64,000 bases of DNA from Nepenthes gracilis (GCA_033239525.1 BSYO01000002.1:11504626-11568625); one strand, 5' to 3'; counted from the first letter of the stretch, positions 45,882 to 57,125 are shown. Translations and numbers: made by a program. The notes: generated by a model from the sequence alone, not told the origin.

Positions 45882-46685
45882 AGCCTTTGTTTTGACAGTA
45901 GCAGGTAGGCAGGTCAATCACTCTGGGGTGGTTGGGAGTAGGTTACCTACTCAGGCTTGGTCATTCTGACTTTACTTTTCGTAAGGGCTTCCTTACTGTT
46001 TCGATTAACTGGCATTGTAAGCATGGTTATCATCATTAGTCATCACGTCAATCAAACAAGCGGTCAACTCTTCCTTGACTTCTCTTCACATTTTTCGGTC
46101 TCCTTCTTACCCAGATTAGCCTTTAATTCTTTTAAATGTTCATCCTTCATTTCCGGTCAAGTAGCGTTGACCGGATTAGGTTTTCTCTTTCGTGTTTCCG
46201 ATCAACTGGCATTGACGGGATTTAGTTGCTCCTTCATACATATTTCGATCAACTGGTGTTGACCGGATTTTACTTACCTTTAACCTTTTTCGGTCTCCTT
46301 TTTCCCTCCACGTTTTCCCTTCATGCTTTCCGGTCAACATGTGTTGACCAGATTATGTTTTCTCCTCACTCCGGCCATTATGTTGGCCTCAATATCAACT
46401 TCGGCCTTTATGATTTTATATGGCCACTTCGGCCACGTCACACACAAAACACTCCGGTATTTTTCCTTCACATAATTAGCACAGAATTTTTATCAAAGGC
46501 AGGCCGGTTTGGATTTTCACCTTAGGGCCGGTTTGGGACTTCACCTCAAGGCCGGTTTGGAACTTTACCTCAAGGCCTGTTTGGAACTTCTTATTACATT
46601 TTTCGGTCAACTAGCGTTGACCGAATAATCTTCAATTTCCCTCGACTCCTGGGACTTTCTATGTCTTAGAATCTGGGCCGTTACA

Positions 46686-47675
46686 CGTAGCAGCCCAAAA
46701 ACCTTGGCTCCACACCAAACGACCCGAAAGCGGTCATACTCAAATTGTGGCTCTGCACCGAAGGGCCCATGCGGCCCCGAAACCTTGATTCCACACCAAG
46801 AGACCCAAGCGGTCAAATTGTTAGGCCTGGGGGCTTTTAAGTTCCCCAACGCGCGGCCACCAAAACCTTAGAAGGCAAGAATAGCAAGCATGCGACGACC
46901 TTCTCCAGAAGAAGAGAGCACCTTTAGTCTACGATGGTCATGGACTAGGACCGTGCACATGAGAGCAATGATGCCTTGAGCGGGGCCAAGCACCGAAGAT
47001 GGGTATCATGTGCGAAAAGGCCTATGATCCAAAGTTCAGCTGCTGTGGCCTGAAAACCCAGCTGGCCCTTGGCATGGCTCCACTGGACTCATGACAACAT
47101 CCACCCTACTAGATTGAGCTCCCCGCTAAATGCGTAAGATGCAATGACATCCTCTAAAGAAGGACGAGTACAGTGCAAGAAGGCACCGGATTAGGGCCTT
47201 GGCGACAATAGTTTCGTAGCTTAGCCTCTAATACATGAACAAAGATTCAAAAAGCCGTGTTATGTGGCCAAAGAAATCAGGTGTGAGAAAAATAACTACC
47301 TCTCATTTATCAAAAGACAAACAACATCACAACGCAGTGCTATACAACGAAAAGTGCAAGAGCTACTCTGACCCTATGAGTCTGGCTGTCCAGCCTCTCC
47401 CAAGAAATCTCTTAAGCTGGAGCTGTTGGAAACTCCGATGTTCCTTCGATGTAAAATGCCCACGGAAACACCTAGAAGTGCGATGGAAATGATCCGATGA
47501 CATAGGCGGATACCATCCTAAAATCTAGTGTCAAGTGCGAGGCGCACCTCTTCCGGAGTGAGCCATAGCCTGAGGTCAATAGTGAGGCGAGATACATCAT
47601 CCACCACAGTAGAGGTCCATCCCCTCAGCTACTCGGCCTCCTACCTCAGCTGCCCAGTCTCCTCCGCAAGCCGTT
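46686..47675 (-). pseudogene. Host antisense ORF1, C-terminal part
   Basis: Continuation, across LTR5, of the host's antisense protein. From 47675 leftwards a frame reads RLAEETGQLR, stop, EAE, stop, then TSTVVDDVSRLTIDLRLWLT and PEEVRLALDTRF. The heptad-like Leu/Glu pattern continues the coiled coil upstream. Further left (46686-47300) frames are broken and the end of the ORF cannot be fixed. The element's sense strand has no coding here. The protein's function is unknown. Confidence 0.6.
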
Positions 47676-48471
47676 TGTGACGGAACGGATTTTTTTTTGT
47701 CCTCAAAGCTTCCGTCAAACAGAAACACAATTGAAAACCCAAACTAAACCAATTAGGTGCAACACAGGATCTCAGATGCCATTTAGGACCGATACACTTT
47801 TAACCATAATAAGTATAGCGAAAGTTATTCTAACACTTGCAGAAGCATTCATATTCATTCCAAAATATTCATTTCCAAGTACATAGCCAAAAATGTTTAA
47901 CCATTGAAGTCCATCAAGTCATTACAATAATATTTCTCCAAAATAAGCTTCCAAGGTCTTTAATAATCCTTCAGACAAGCTTTAATCACTCCAACTCGTC
48001 AGGCACAAGCTCTAAAGCTTCATCTATAGGGGAAAAAACATAAAACAGTGAGCCGAGGCCCAGCAAGGTACATGCACATGAGTAGTAAAACGATGATGCA
48101 GAACGGTCATGTAACTATGCATGAACAGAACGGTTATCAGAATGTACTCCATCAAATAGAGAAATCATGCTTTGACCATATTATACTTCGGAATCAGAAA
48201 TCAATAGTCAAAAATCGGTGATCATTAATCATTATAATCCAGAAAGCAGAATCAGAAACTTCTCTTTTATTCAAAACAAGACGAGAATCGGCACGGGAAT
48301 GAAATCACATACAATAATAATGAAGATGAACACGGTATAGAGAACGAGAATGTAATCAAAACAGAATGGTATCTGAATAGAACAGTATAGACCCTTCCAG
48401 TATCCCCTACTAACTGAGGGGACAAATAATCGAGAATAGATTGTGTTCACTCCATACAATCTAAGGCCAGT

Positions 48472-48590
48472 AACAAAAGTATCCCATCTCGAGGGATCAG
48501 AACAGGGTGCCTCCCAAAGGCAGGCTGGTAACAGAAGTATCCCATCTCGAGGGATCAGAACAGGGTGCCTCCCGAAGGCAGGCCGATAAC
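48472..48590 (-). repeat. 60-bp tandem duplication in LTR5
   Basis: Two near-identical consecutive units beginning TAACARAAGTATCCCATCTC and containing CGAGGGATCAGAACAGGGTG. A third partial copy lies at about 48663-48725. Confidence 0.85.
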
Positions 48591-48889
48591 AGAATCCTCC
48601 TGACCGTAATGCCCCGAGGCAGGGCAGTCCACAAATAATTCCATGGACAGAATTATCCTCGTAATAGAAGTATCCCATCTCGAGGGATCAGTACAGAGTA
48701 CCTCCTGAAGGTAGGCCGGTAACGGTATCCCTCCTGTCCATAATGCCCCGGGCAGGGCAGACCACAAATAACTCTATGGACAGAGTTATCCTCGATTACC
48801 ACCGTAAGTTCTAAGGCCTCACCTAAGAACTTACCAGGACTGTAGTAGTTTCGGGTCCCAAAATAACATAAGCAGAAATACTTCCTTCT

Positions 48890-49935
48890 TAAAAGCCATT
48901 TTCAGTAAAGCCGGAGTTCATTTTCAGTTTGGAGTCGGAATTCATTTTCAGTGCAAAAGCAGGAGTTCCGGAGTGCTCAAAAAGCCGGAGTGCTTTTTAA
49001 CAACGCCGGAGTTCTCAAAGTCGGAGGTCATTTTAACAAAAGCCGGAGATCTTGGTTTCAAAAGGGCGGAGCTCTTTTTGGACGGAGTATTTTCAAAAAG
49101 GACGGAGCTCTTTTGGACGGAGTACTTTTCTTAAAAAGGACGAAGCTCTTTTTGGACGGAGTGCTTTTTGGATGGAGTGCCTTTTGGACGGAGTGCCTTT
49201 TTGGGCAGAGTGCTTTTCAGATGGGTGCTTTTTAGACGGAGTGCTTTTCACTTGGAGTACTTTTAAAAGCCGGAGTTTCATTTTCCTCAAGGGAGGGAGT
49301 GCTTTTCACCACTGGACGGAGTGTTTTTCACTAATGGGACGGAGTTCTTTTTACACAAAGGACGGAGTGCTTTTCATTAACAGGACGGAGTGCTTTTTAC
49401 TCAAAGGACGGAGCATATTTTCTCAAAGCCGGAGTTCATTTTCAATATAAAGCCGGAGTTCATTTTACATTGAGGCCAGAGTTCCCTTTACATTAAGGCC
49501 GGAGTTCATTTTAAAGCTAGAGTTCTTTTTCCAACAAAAAGGACGGAGTTCTTTTTGACAAAAGGCAGAGTTCAAAAGTCGGAGTTCATTTCCCTCTAGG
49601 GCTGGAGTTCTTTTTTTTGAAAGAGCCAGAGTTCTTTTTACTAACGGGACAGAGTGCTTTTTACTGAAAGCCAGAGTACATTTAAAAGCCAAAGTTCATT
49701 TTCCTCAAGGGACGGAGTTCATTAAAAGCCGGAGTTCATTTCACATTAAAGCCGGAGTTCATTTCACATCAAGAGATGGAGCTCATTTTCTTATGCAAAG
49801 CCGGAGCTCATTTTTATATTAAGGCGGGAGTTCATTTTAAGGCCAGAGTTCTTTTGGAGTACTTTTTCATCAGAAAGGATGGAGTTCTTTTTCTTAAACG
49901 GACGGAGTACTTTTTCTTCAAAAACATGTAATTAT
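48890..49935 (-). repeat. CGGAGT minisatellite array in LTR5
   Basis: About 1 kb of imperfect units with two intermixed subfamilies: GGACGGAGTGCTTTT (dense at 49070-49410) and GCCGGAGTTCATTTT (dense at 49420-49810). A small extra group lies at 50790-50880. Confidence 0.9.
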
Positions 49936-50584
49936 CAGAGCTCGTATAATTTGGCAGATAATCATACTTCAAGCAAAATAAAATCTAACATTCTGAGTGT
50001 CAATGTTTCTTTTAAGCATGCGATCAACATAACTGCATAAGAATATCAGATATACTTGCTTCGAGAACATGCATAATCTTAAAAACAGTGGTGAGTACTT
50101 TTGAACTTAAAAACGGAGAGTGCATCCGCAAACATTCTTAAATCCGAACTTAAAGAGAGTAGCGTCCGAGGTATACTTGCGATATATTCTTAAAGCATGA
50201 ATTTAAAAGCATCGTCTGAAGTACACTTGCCTGACGGGCTGACTCAAATTTCTTCCCTCCTTGCCTGACAATCGGTTTTTACCGTCTTGGAGCTCTCTCC
50301 TTCACTCCCTTCTCTCGGCTTGTATTTTTCCCCAGCTTCAACCTCGTTGCCGGTATTTATAGAGGAGGGGTTCGGTGGAGTAAGTGGGGCAGGTAACTTA
50401 CTTCGGTACTTTTTCTTAGAGGGTAGGTGGGGTAACTAGATTAGTTTACCTACTCCATTTGGTCGCCGCCTAGTTAAATTCTGACTAAACCCTAAAGTTT
50501 TATTTTTGTCTTTAGTTGTATTAATTTATTCCGGCCAACTGCTCCTTATTTATTGCCAATGTTGCCGATTTCAATTTTTGTAAA

Positions 50585-50690
50585 CCCTTCAAGAAATCCG
50601 GTCAACTCTTCAATTCCGGTCAACATCTCCAAATCCGGTCAACTCTTCCAATCCGGTCAATATCTTTGAATATGGTCAACTTCTTATTAT
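50585..50690. promoter_or_regulatory. Cluster of five GGTCAA (W-box) sites in LTR5 U3
   Basis: GGTCAA occurs five times in about 90 bases, four of them as CCGGTCAA. The reverse complement TTGACC is the core W-box bound by plant WRKY factors. An inverted pair follows at 51001-51021. Binding is inferred. Confidence 0.5.
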
Positions 50691-51104
50691 TTACTCCGTC
50701 CATCACCTTTTTATAAACTTCGGATTTTATTCTCCTTACACTCATAATTCTACTCCGGCTTTACCAACACACAAGGCCGGACTTGATTTCAGCTTAAGTA
50801 AAAAGCCGGACTGCTTTTACACCAAGGGAGGACGGACTTCTTTTACACTAAGAGAAGACGGACTTCTTTTTCCTCACACAAAGGCCACTCCGGTCGTCAG
50901 GCCACTTCGGCCTCACTTCACACAATGCACTCCAGCCTTAAATTTTTTTTTGATTTCAAAACATGCTCTAAGGCCGGTTTGGAACTTCTTATTACATTTT
51001 TCGGTCAACGTGGTTGACCGGATAACCTTTAGTTTTCCTCGATCCTTTGATTATTTTGACTCGATGACTGGGACTTTTTATGCTTCAGAAGCTGGGTCGT
51101 TACA

Positions 51105-52746
51105 CCATTTGCCCTCCTCCGCCAACCACCTGCTCTTCGCCCTCAATTGTTCGCCTTTCTCCACCAGCCACCTGTTCTCATCCCTCAGCTATTCGCTTTC
51201 TTGTAATAACCACACGACCTGTTCCTTTAGCAACTCGCTCTCTTCCTTGAGCGTGACAGTTTTAGCTCCTACATGCTGTGCCATCTCCTACTGAGACTCT
51301 CCCCTGACCTGGAGAAATAAGTCAAGCAATTGAGCACACACCATGTTGAGGAAGATGAATCCCTCAGGGACCTACAAGAGTAAACAAAAGGTCAGCAACT
51401 CTCAAAGCTCTAGTCTACGGAAAGACTCAAGGACAGTGATGATCGCACCTGAGCAGAGAGTGCGGCCGTGTGACTAGGCCCACCTCCTAATGCCAGCACG
51501 CTTGGAAGCTCCAAGTGCCCAGCAACAACCTCTGCGAAGCGGAGAGCATCCAGAGTTGCAAGTGGTGAGGAAACACTTGGGGGCTCTGGCTCCTAAGTCG
51601 CCTCCACCGCCACGGCCTTTGGACCCAGGTTGATGCCAGGCGAGCTTATAGCCCGTCCAGCTACAGATTTGTTCACAACAGCAATGCTTTCTTGGACGCG
51701 CACCTCCAAGGACACCCTGCTAGGTGATCCCCCATGTCCCAAAGCCTGAGGTGACCCAGGCATAGACTCTGGAACGCCAGCCTCCTCCACCTCTCCCGGC
51801 TCAGACGCGTTGACCTCCACCAATGGCACATCCTCAATGACCGCCTCCAGCCGCTCCAAGTTGATGAAAGGACCTGTGAGGGATTCCTCTCCAGAATGAA
51901 GCTCCACCAGGGGAACTCCATACTTAGCCAGCGCAGCTGCAGGGATTGGTGATTGTCCAGCCGCTCCCTCCTACAGCTCCATGTCAGACCTCTGTTCTAG
52001 AGTGGGGCACTTGGCGGGTGCGATAGACTCCGCCACCTATCTCTACAACCTCCGGGTGGAGGTACAACCGGCCTCTCTTAGCCTCTTTAGGGGAGCTTCC
52101 ACCTCCTCCTCAGACGAGGTCTCCAGCCATGAGACACTTTCCTCCGAAAGTTCCTCAGACAGCTCGTGTAGCACGAGGGTGTCAGACTTCTTCTTCTCTA
52201 GGCCAGCGATCGCCCATCCAGACTCCAGCTCCCACATGGTGGCCTCGAAAATGTGTGAAGTAAGATAATGACCCTGGATGAAAAATGTCTTCATCTCTGA
52301 GCGGATTGCCATGATGAGCTTCGCCGACTCGCTCTTCTCCTCGGTGGTCGCAGTCTTGCAAAAATACTCGAGATTGGACCCTACTCGTTGGAGAGCTCCG
52401 AGTTCGAAGGCTCTTGTAGGTAGAAGAACCGGTTCTTCCAATTCTTCACCGAATTAGGGTTGGTACCCCTGAAGTGAAACCCAGCTCGGGGAGACATTGA
52501 AATCCAATCTTCGGACTCAGTAAAGCGGAAGACTACCTTCGCCGCTTTCGCATCAAAGGGGCATGAATGAAGACGGCTGAAAATGCACAAAGTAACTAAA
52601 TAACGGATAGCGTTCAGATGAAGCCATGCAATGGGAACGTGCAAAGCTTCGACAAGAGCGTACAGGTCACACACCATGGGATAGCGAAACCCACCCTTCA
52701 GATGGTGCTCAAAAACAGAAATGAAACCCTCTAGAGGGGGGTTGGC
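51105..52746 (-). pseudogene. Host antisense ORF1, central part
   Basis: Large antisense reading frame between host pol and 3' LTR. From 52746 leftwards: FEHHLKGGFRYPMVCDLYAL, AIRYLVTLCIFSRLHSCPFD, VVFRFTESEDWISMSPRAGF and NSVKNWKNRFFYL; a frame change near 52420; ESAKLIMAIRSEMKTFFIQG, FEATMWELESGWAIAGLEKK; acidic NLERLEAVIEDVPLVEVNA; then a coiled-coil stretch KEESELLKEQVVWLLQESE and LRDENRWLVEKGEQLRAKSR. Antisense ORFs in this position are known in Tat-lineage elements (Retand, Grande, RIRE2-type); the function is not known. It has several stops and at least one frameshift. LTR5 cuts it on the left, LTR6 on the right. Confidence 0.8.
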
Positions 52747-53770
52747 TGTAATATCCCGACTTTCAAATAAAATAATTAAGGTTGTATAATCAGGTTTTGG
52801 GCATAATTAATGTAGGGTCATCCTAATGGACAAGGACATATCCAAGAATAAGAATAGTGGACCACCAGTGTAATGTACCAATCTTTGATAATCAAAAAAT
52901 ATTAAGTTATGAATACTGAAATAGCTCATAAAATTCGGGATATGAAAATAAGAGTCTAGTCAACTTATGTTGACCGACTGTTTGGGCAAAGGGCTGAAAT
53001 TTTGAGGCAAAATGTTGGCCGGACAGCTTTTGATGAGCATCTCACCAGGCTGCTTGAAGTTAAAATTGCCAGACATCTTTAGTTCCTGGCCTACCTTTAA
53101 AGCCAAAATTTGTCAGGCAGCGGTTGAAGAAGTAATTATCAGGCAGCTTGAAGCTAAACTGACAGACTGCTTTAAACAAACTAGCTAGAATGCTGATGTG
53201 GCAAAACTGCCGGGCCGCTTGAGGAAGCAAAACTGTGACCTGCTTTTGATGTATACTGTTGGGCTGCTGTTGTAAGCCAAATGCCAGGCTGTCAGGCTAC
53301 ATTTTACCGGGCAGCTTTGAGATTTTGGGCTACTGCTGAAAGCAAAAAGTCTAGGCTGCATTTTATCGGGTAGCTTTATGATTCTAGGCTACTGTTGTAA
53401 GCACAAATGCCGGCCTACTTTTAATAAAAAATTCCAGGCTACTTATGCGATGAAAAAAAATGTTGGAGTGCTTTGTGTGTGATGTGGCCGAAGTTGATGG
53501 TGTGGTAATGAAGGCCGATCTGATGTGGTATATTAAGGAGGCCGGAGTGGAGGTGGCTGGACTTGATTGTGAGATGGAGGCCGGAGTGGCCTTGTGAGAG
53601 GGTGTGAGGCCGGAGTGCGTTGTGTGTGAAGTGAGGCCGGAGTGGCCTTGAAGGCTGGAGTGGCTTTGTGTATGGGTGAGGCCGAAGTAGAAAAATAATA
53701 TGAAGGGCCGAAGTGAATGGTATGTTGGAGGGCCGGATTTGATGGTGATGATGAGTTGATGACCGGTTGG

Positions 53771-56565
53771 TGTGACGGACCGGATTATCCTCCATTGAAT
53801 AACCTCCGTCATTGGCAACACAACTATAGTCCATAATTAATGCTTATGGATTCTAAAGAAAATCCGGCAGAGTTCCCTCTGCAACTGGACGAAAACCAAA
53901 AATACAATCTGTTTAAATATCCCCTGCAACAAGCACACATCTATCAAAGGCTTAACTCAAAGCCTACAACACGCCACATAGGATCACACATCTGCCATAT
54001 CATACATGGCTCCAATACAGTACACAACCTACTATACAGGATCTAGAGATATGCCATCTAATGAAACCAAACTCAAAACATATATATACAGATGCGGAAG
54101 CATAACTAAATCATCAAAAATGCAGAAACATAACAAAACTATAAAACAGTAACTATAACGAGCCACGCTCAACCCCGAGTGGCCGTCCGCAATCCGATCC
54201 AACTCTAAGTCCAAATCCTTCTGCACTCGCCGTCCAGCCAGCCTCAACAAGCAAGCCTCTCCTTGCACTAACCAATTCGGCGCCAGCTAAGTGTTCTCAT
54301 CTGAAAGGAAAACAACAACAGCAAGAGTGAGCTAACAGCTCAGCAAATATAATCATAAACACCCCTCCAAGACATGTACAAGAACTGAAGCGAGAGGGAA
54401 TACATGCGCTCTCCATAATCAAGGAATAGGAGAGGGAACAGGAACAATTGGAATCACTTGATTCCTACCGTTCTCACGATTACACTTATTGGTCACCATT
54501 CGGATTCATTTGATTCTCACGGTTTTCATGATTACATCTTGGATCACGGGATTCACATGGTTCATCTTGAATAACTGGGTTCACACGATTTCTCACGGTT
54601 CATATCTTGAACATCATTCATTTTCGTTATTACATCATCTTTGCGGACCCCGGCTAGTAGACCGTACTAGCCAATGATGCGAGAGAACGAGGATAGGAAT
54701 GTGTTCGCTACACATTCTAAAGCCACAGCTACTATTTTAGGTCGGTAGCACACGACCCTCGGTTGCATCCATGCAACAATCATCACAGACGACTACATCT
54801 CAATATGTAGCGTCGACAGACACACCCCACACCCCCGGGGTCTAGGGCAATCCTTGTTCTTCCACAGTAGTTTTCTAAAGCGTACCACAGACATCACCCG
54901 CTCCCACGAGCGGCCGAAATACGTGGCCAAGTATTCCTTGGGTTCACACCGCGATGGACATGGTATACTAAAGAATACTACCCATATGACAAAGGGTCCT
55001 AGTTTCAAGATTAGGTTCAACACTTGGAGAAGGAAACCCACATTTGCCACACACAATCACATCTCGGGGAAATCTCATTCCCATCACAATCATCTCCAAC
55101 CGGGAGATTACATCATCAAACACATCTCCATCCAGGAGATTACATCATCACAAGCTCAATGTGGATTCCCTTCCATTCACGTCACGGTTTTTGATATCCA
55201 ATGGAACTCAATTCCCTTATTCACAATCGGTGGGACTCAATTCCCTTAATCCACAACAAATCATTCCAAGTTCACAACAGAGACTCATTCCCTTAATCAC
55301 AAGTCACTTTGAAACCTCTGAGACTCATTCCCTTGCCTCCAGCACACGGATTCACATTCGGGGCTTACATTTATGTTTAATTAGTTAAATGTTACTTTCA
55401 CAACGATTTTGAAGGCATATCACTTTACATTTCTCATTTCGTTTTGGGTGATCATGATCGGATCTCATTTTGAATACCCGGACGCCATACACGGTTCGAT
55501 ACTTAAAAATCGGACGTCCGGTGGATTCGTACACACTCTTTTTACACGAGATTTCACATTTAGGTTTGATTTAACTTATCACGAGGGTGGAAGTACGCAA
55601 CTTCCCATTCATTTTCGGATTATCCACAACAGGGAACTTTTAAGGCTCCCGGATGCCACAAATGGGTCAAATCTTACGGGATTCGGCATCCAGTCGATAT
55701 ATACACACAATTGGAACACGGGGATTCACATTCTAGGGTCATTCCATCATTTTACAAAGGTGACAACGCGCAATTATCACCTCCGATCTCGGGTGAACAG
55801 TAACAATGCCCATTTAGAGGGCTCGGACGCCGCGAATGGGTCGAAACATGCGAAATCAAACCCGCGGCCGACATATATTCATCAATGGGACATGGGGATT
55901 CACATTTTGGGGTCAATTTCATGATACACGGGGCGGGAAATGGGAAATCCCCAATTTTTCATGGGTTAGGGTTTCGGTGAAATCAAACCGGGCAAATCGG
56001 ACACGATTCGGACAAACAACTACATTTTCCATAGCCCATACTCATGGGTTTCAAGATTCTAACATTTATGGTGAGTATCGACACAAAATACCCAACGAAA
56101 ATACATAAAACATCGAAAGAGAACGAGGAGTATGAGAACACTTGCCTCGACACGTGCTTTCACTTTTATACCTAGCTCTCGGACGGAATCGGACTCCCAG
56201 GCTCGATCTCCCTTCTTCTCTCTCTAGACGTGCCCCTCTCTCTCTCTAAAACCCTCGGTCGATCTGAAAAATGAAGGAGAAAGAAACTCGGCGCGTATTT
56301 ATACTGCGCCTTCGGGCGGCCGTGCCACGGGTTGTCCACCGCTCGAGCTGCGCTCGAGCGGCCTCGCTTCTAGTTTTTCCGCTCGAGCCACGACTCGAGC
56401 GCCCAGCAGGCGCAAGCCTGCTGCAGGGCTTCAGCAGCCCGAACCCGAATAATTTTTCCGATTTTTCTTCTGACACCAAACCTTAAACTTTCCATAGGAT
56501 TAGTATTGATCATCATCATACTAATCACCTCATTATTATCAGGTTCTTAAATCCAAAACCTCACA
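53771..56565 (-). mobile_element. Solo LTR7, antisense, nested in LTR6
   Basis: TGTGACGGACCGG to AAAACCTCACA; 2795 bp. Flanks GTTGG (53766-53770) and GTTGA (56566-56570) match 4 of 5. Its text differs from LTR2-LTR6: no CCGGAGTTC array, but local repeats of GATTCAC/ACGGTTCAT (54440-54610) and GGAGATTACATCATC (55100-55150), and a GC-rich GCTCGAGC block (56330-56430) like LTR G. Minus-strand TATA TATAAATA at 56296-56303 and CGAGGCAAGTGTTCTC near 56140. This is nesting depth three. Confidence 0.92.
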
Positions 56566-56908
56566 GTTGAAGCACATGATAAATTAATGATGGAAAGCAT
56601 TGATGATATGGATAATAGTCGGAGTAGATTTACCTACCTCATTGATGATTTCCACCTACCCAGAGTAGGTAAACTACTTCTACCTACTTTCACCTACCCT
56701 GGAAATCTTTGGAATTCTTGGGAAGAGACGATATGAATAAAATATTGTAGTAGGTGACCTATCCCACCTTCTCTCAACCACCCCATCGCCTATAAATATT
56801 TGGATGCGGGGATTTAGGAGCGAGTTTGAAAGTAAGGAGTCAAAGACGAAAGAAGGAAGGGAAAAATTCCATGCCAGACATGAGTAAGGAGTTAATGAGC
56901 ATTTCCAG

Positions 56909-57125
56909 GCAAGTGTACCCCCTTAAGTTCATGATTTGATGCAAGTGTACCCCCTTAAGTTCATGATTTGATGCAAGTATACCCCCCCTTAAGTTCATGA
57001 TTTGATGCAAGTGTACCCCCCTTAAGTTCATGATTTGATGCAAGTGTACCCCCCCTTAAGTTCATGATTTGATGCAAGTGTACCCTCCCTTATTTTAAGT
57101 TCGTGATTTAATGTAAGAGTACTCA
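56909..57125 (+). repeat. 33-bp tandem repeat containing GCAAGTGTACC, six to seven copies
   Basis: Copies start at 56909, 56941, 56973, 57007, 57040 and 57074, plus a degenerate GTAAGAGTAC copy at about 57113. Each is GCAAGTGTACCCCC + TTAAGTTCATGATTTGAT with variable C-run length (period 32-39). Other LTRs have this motif once. No unique spacers occur, so it is not CRISPR. Confidence 0.95.

Larger units (their letters stand above)
43371..46330 (-). repeat. 1.49-kb direct duplication inside LTR4
   Basis: Unit 1 about 43371-44848, unit 2 about 44862-46330; matching positions are offset by 1485-1490 bases (for example ATGCAATGGA at 43964 and 45451, TGTTTTGAC at 44402 and 45889). I see roughly 5% divergence over a 230-base sample. 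Each unit contains the minisatellite array, the leader with three CTGAATCTCCTTACTTAGAGC repeats, the TATA box and part of U3. Confidence 0.93.
42307..46685 (-). mobile_element. Solo LTR4, antisense, perfect CGTAG TSD, internal tandem duplication
   Basis: TGTGACGGACCGG to GGGCCGTTACA; 4379 bp. Flanks are identical: CGTAG at 42302-42306 and 46686-46690. It holds a 1.49-kb direct duplication; with one copy it would be about 2.9 kb, close to LTR3. Minus-strand TATA boxes, CAGGCAAGTGTACCCTC motifs, arrays and inverted W-box pairs all occur twice because of the duplication. Confidence 0.95.
47676..51104 (-). mobile_element. Solo LTR5, antisense, mosaic family
   Basis: TGTGACGGAACGG to GGGTCGTTACA; 3429 bp. 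Flanks CCGTT (47671-47675) and CCATT (51105-51109) match 4 of 5. R/U5 (47676-48850) follows LTR A (GGAACGGATTTTTTTT, AAGCTTCCGTCAA, CGAGGGATC, TGTGTTCACTCC), while U3 (48890-51104) has the CCGGAGTTC array, W-box cluster and a TGTAACGACCCAG start like LTR4. Minus-strand TATA TATAAATA at 50354-50362. Confidence 0.92.

Noticed and set aside
44903..49450. Long reading frames with repeating peptides (SKAGVLSNKSRRS-, DGVLFG-like) at 44903-45298, 49052-49450, 36851-37117 and 41489-41677
   Set aside because: They are translations of the CCGGAGTTC minisatellite arrays; the repeat is in the DNA, frames differ between copies, and no start context or conservation supports a protein.
51593..52677. A plant single-copy gene on the minus strand
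   Set aside because: The frame is continuous with pieces on the far side of two solo LTRs, all inside the host retrotransposon, in the position of the known Tat-lineage antisense ORF.
56840..57043. Repeated HQIMNLRG peptide on the minus strand
   Set aside because: It is a translation of the 33-bp DNA tandem repeat in LTR6.
56909..57125. CRISPR-like array
   Set aside because: Units abut directly without unique spacers and the DNA is a plant LTR.
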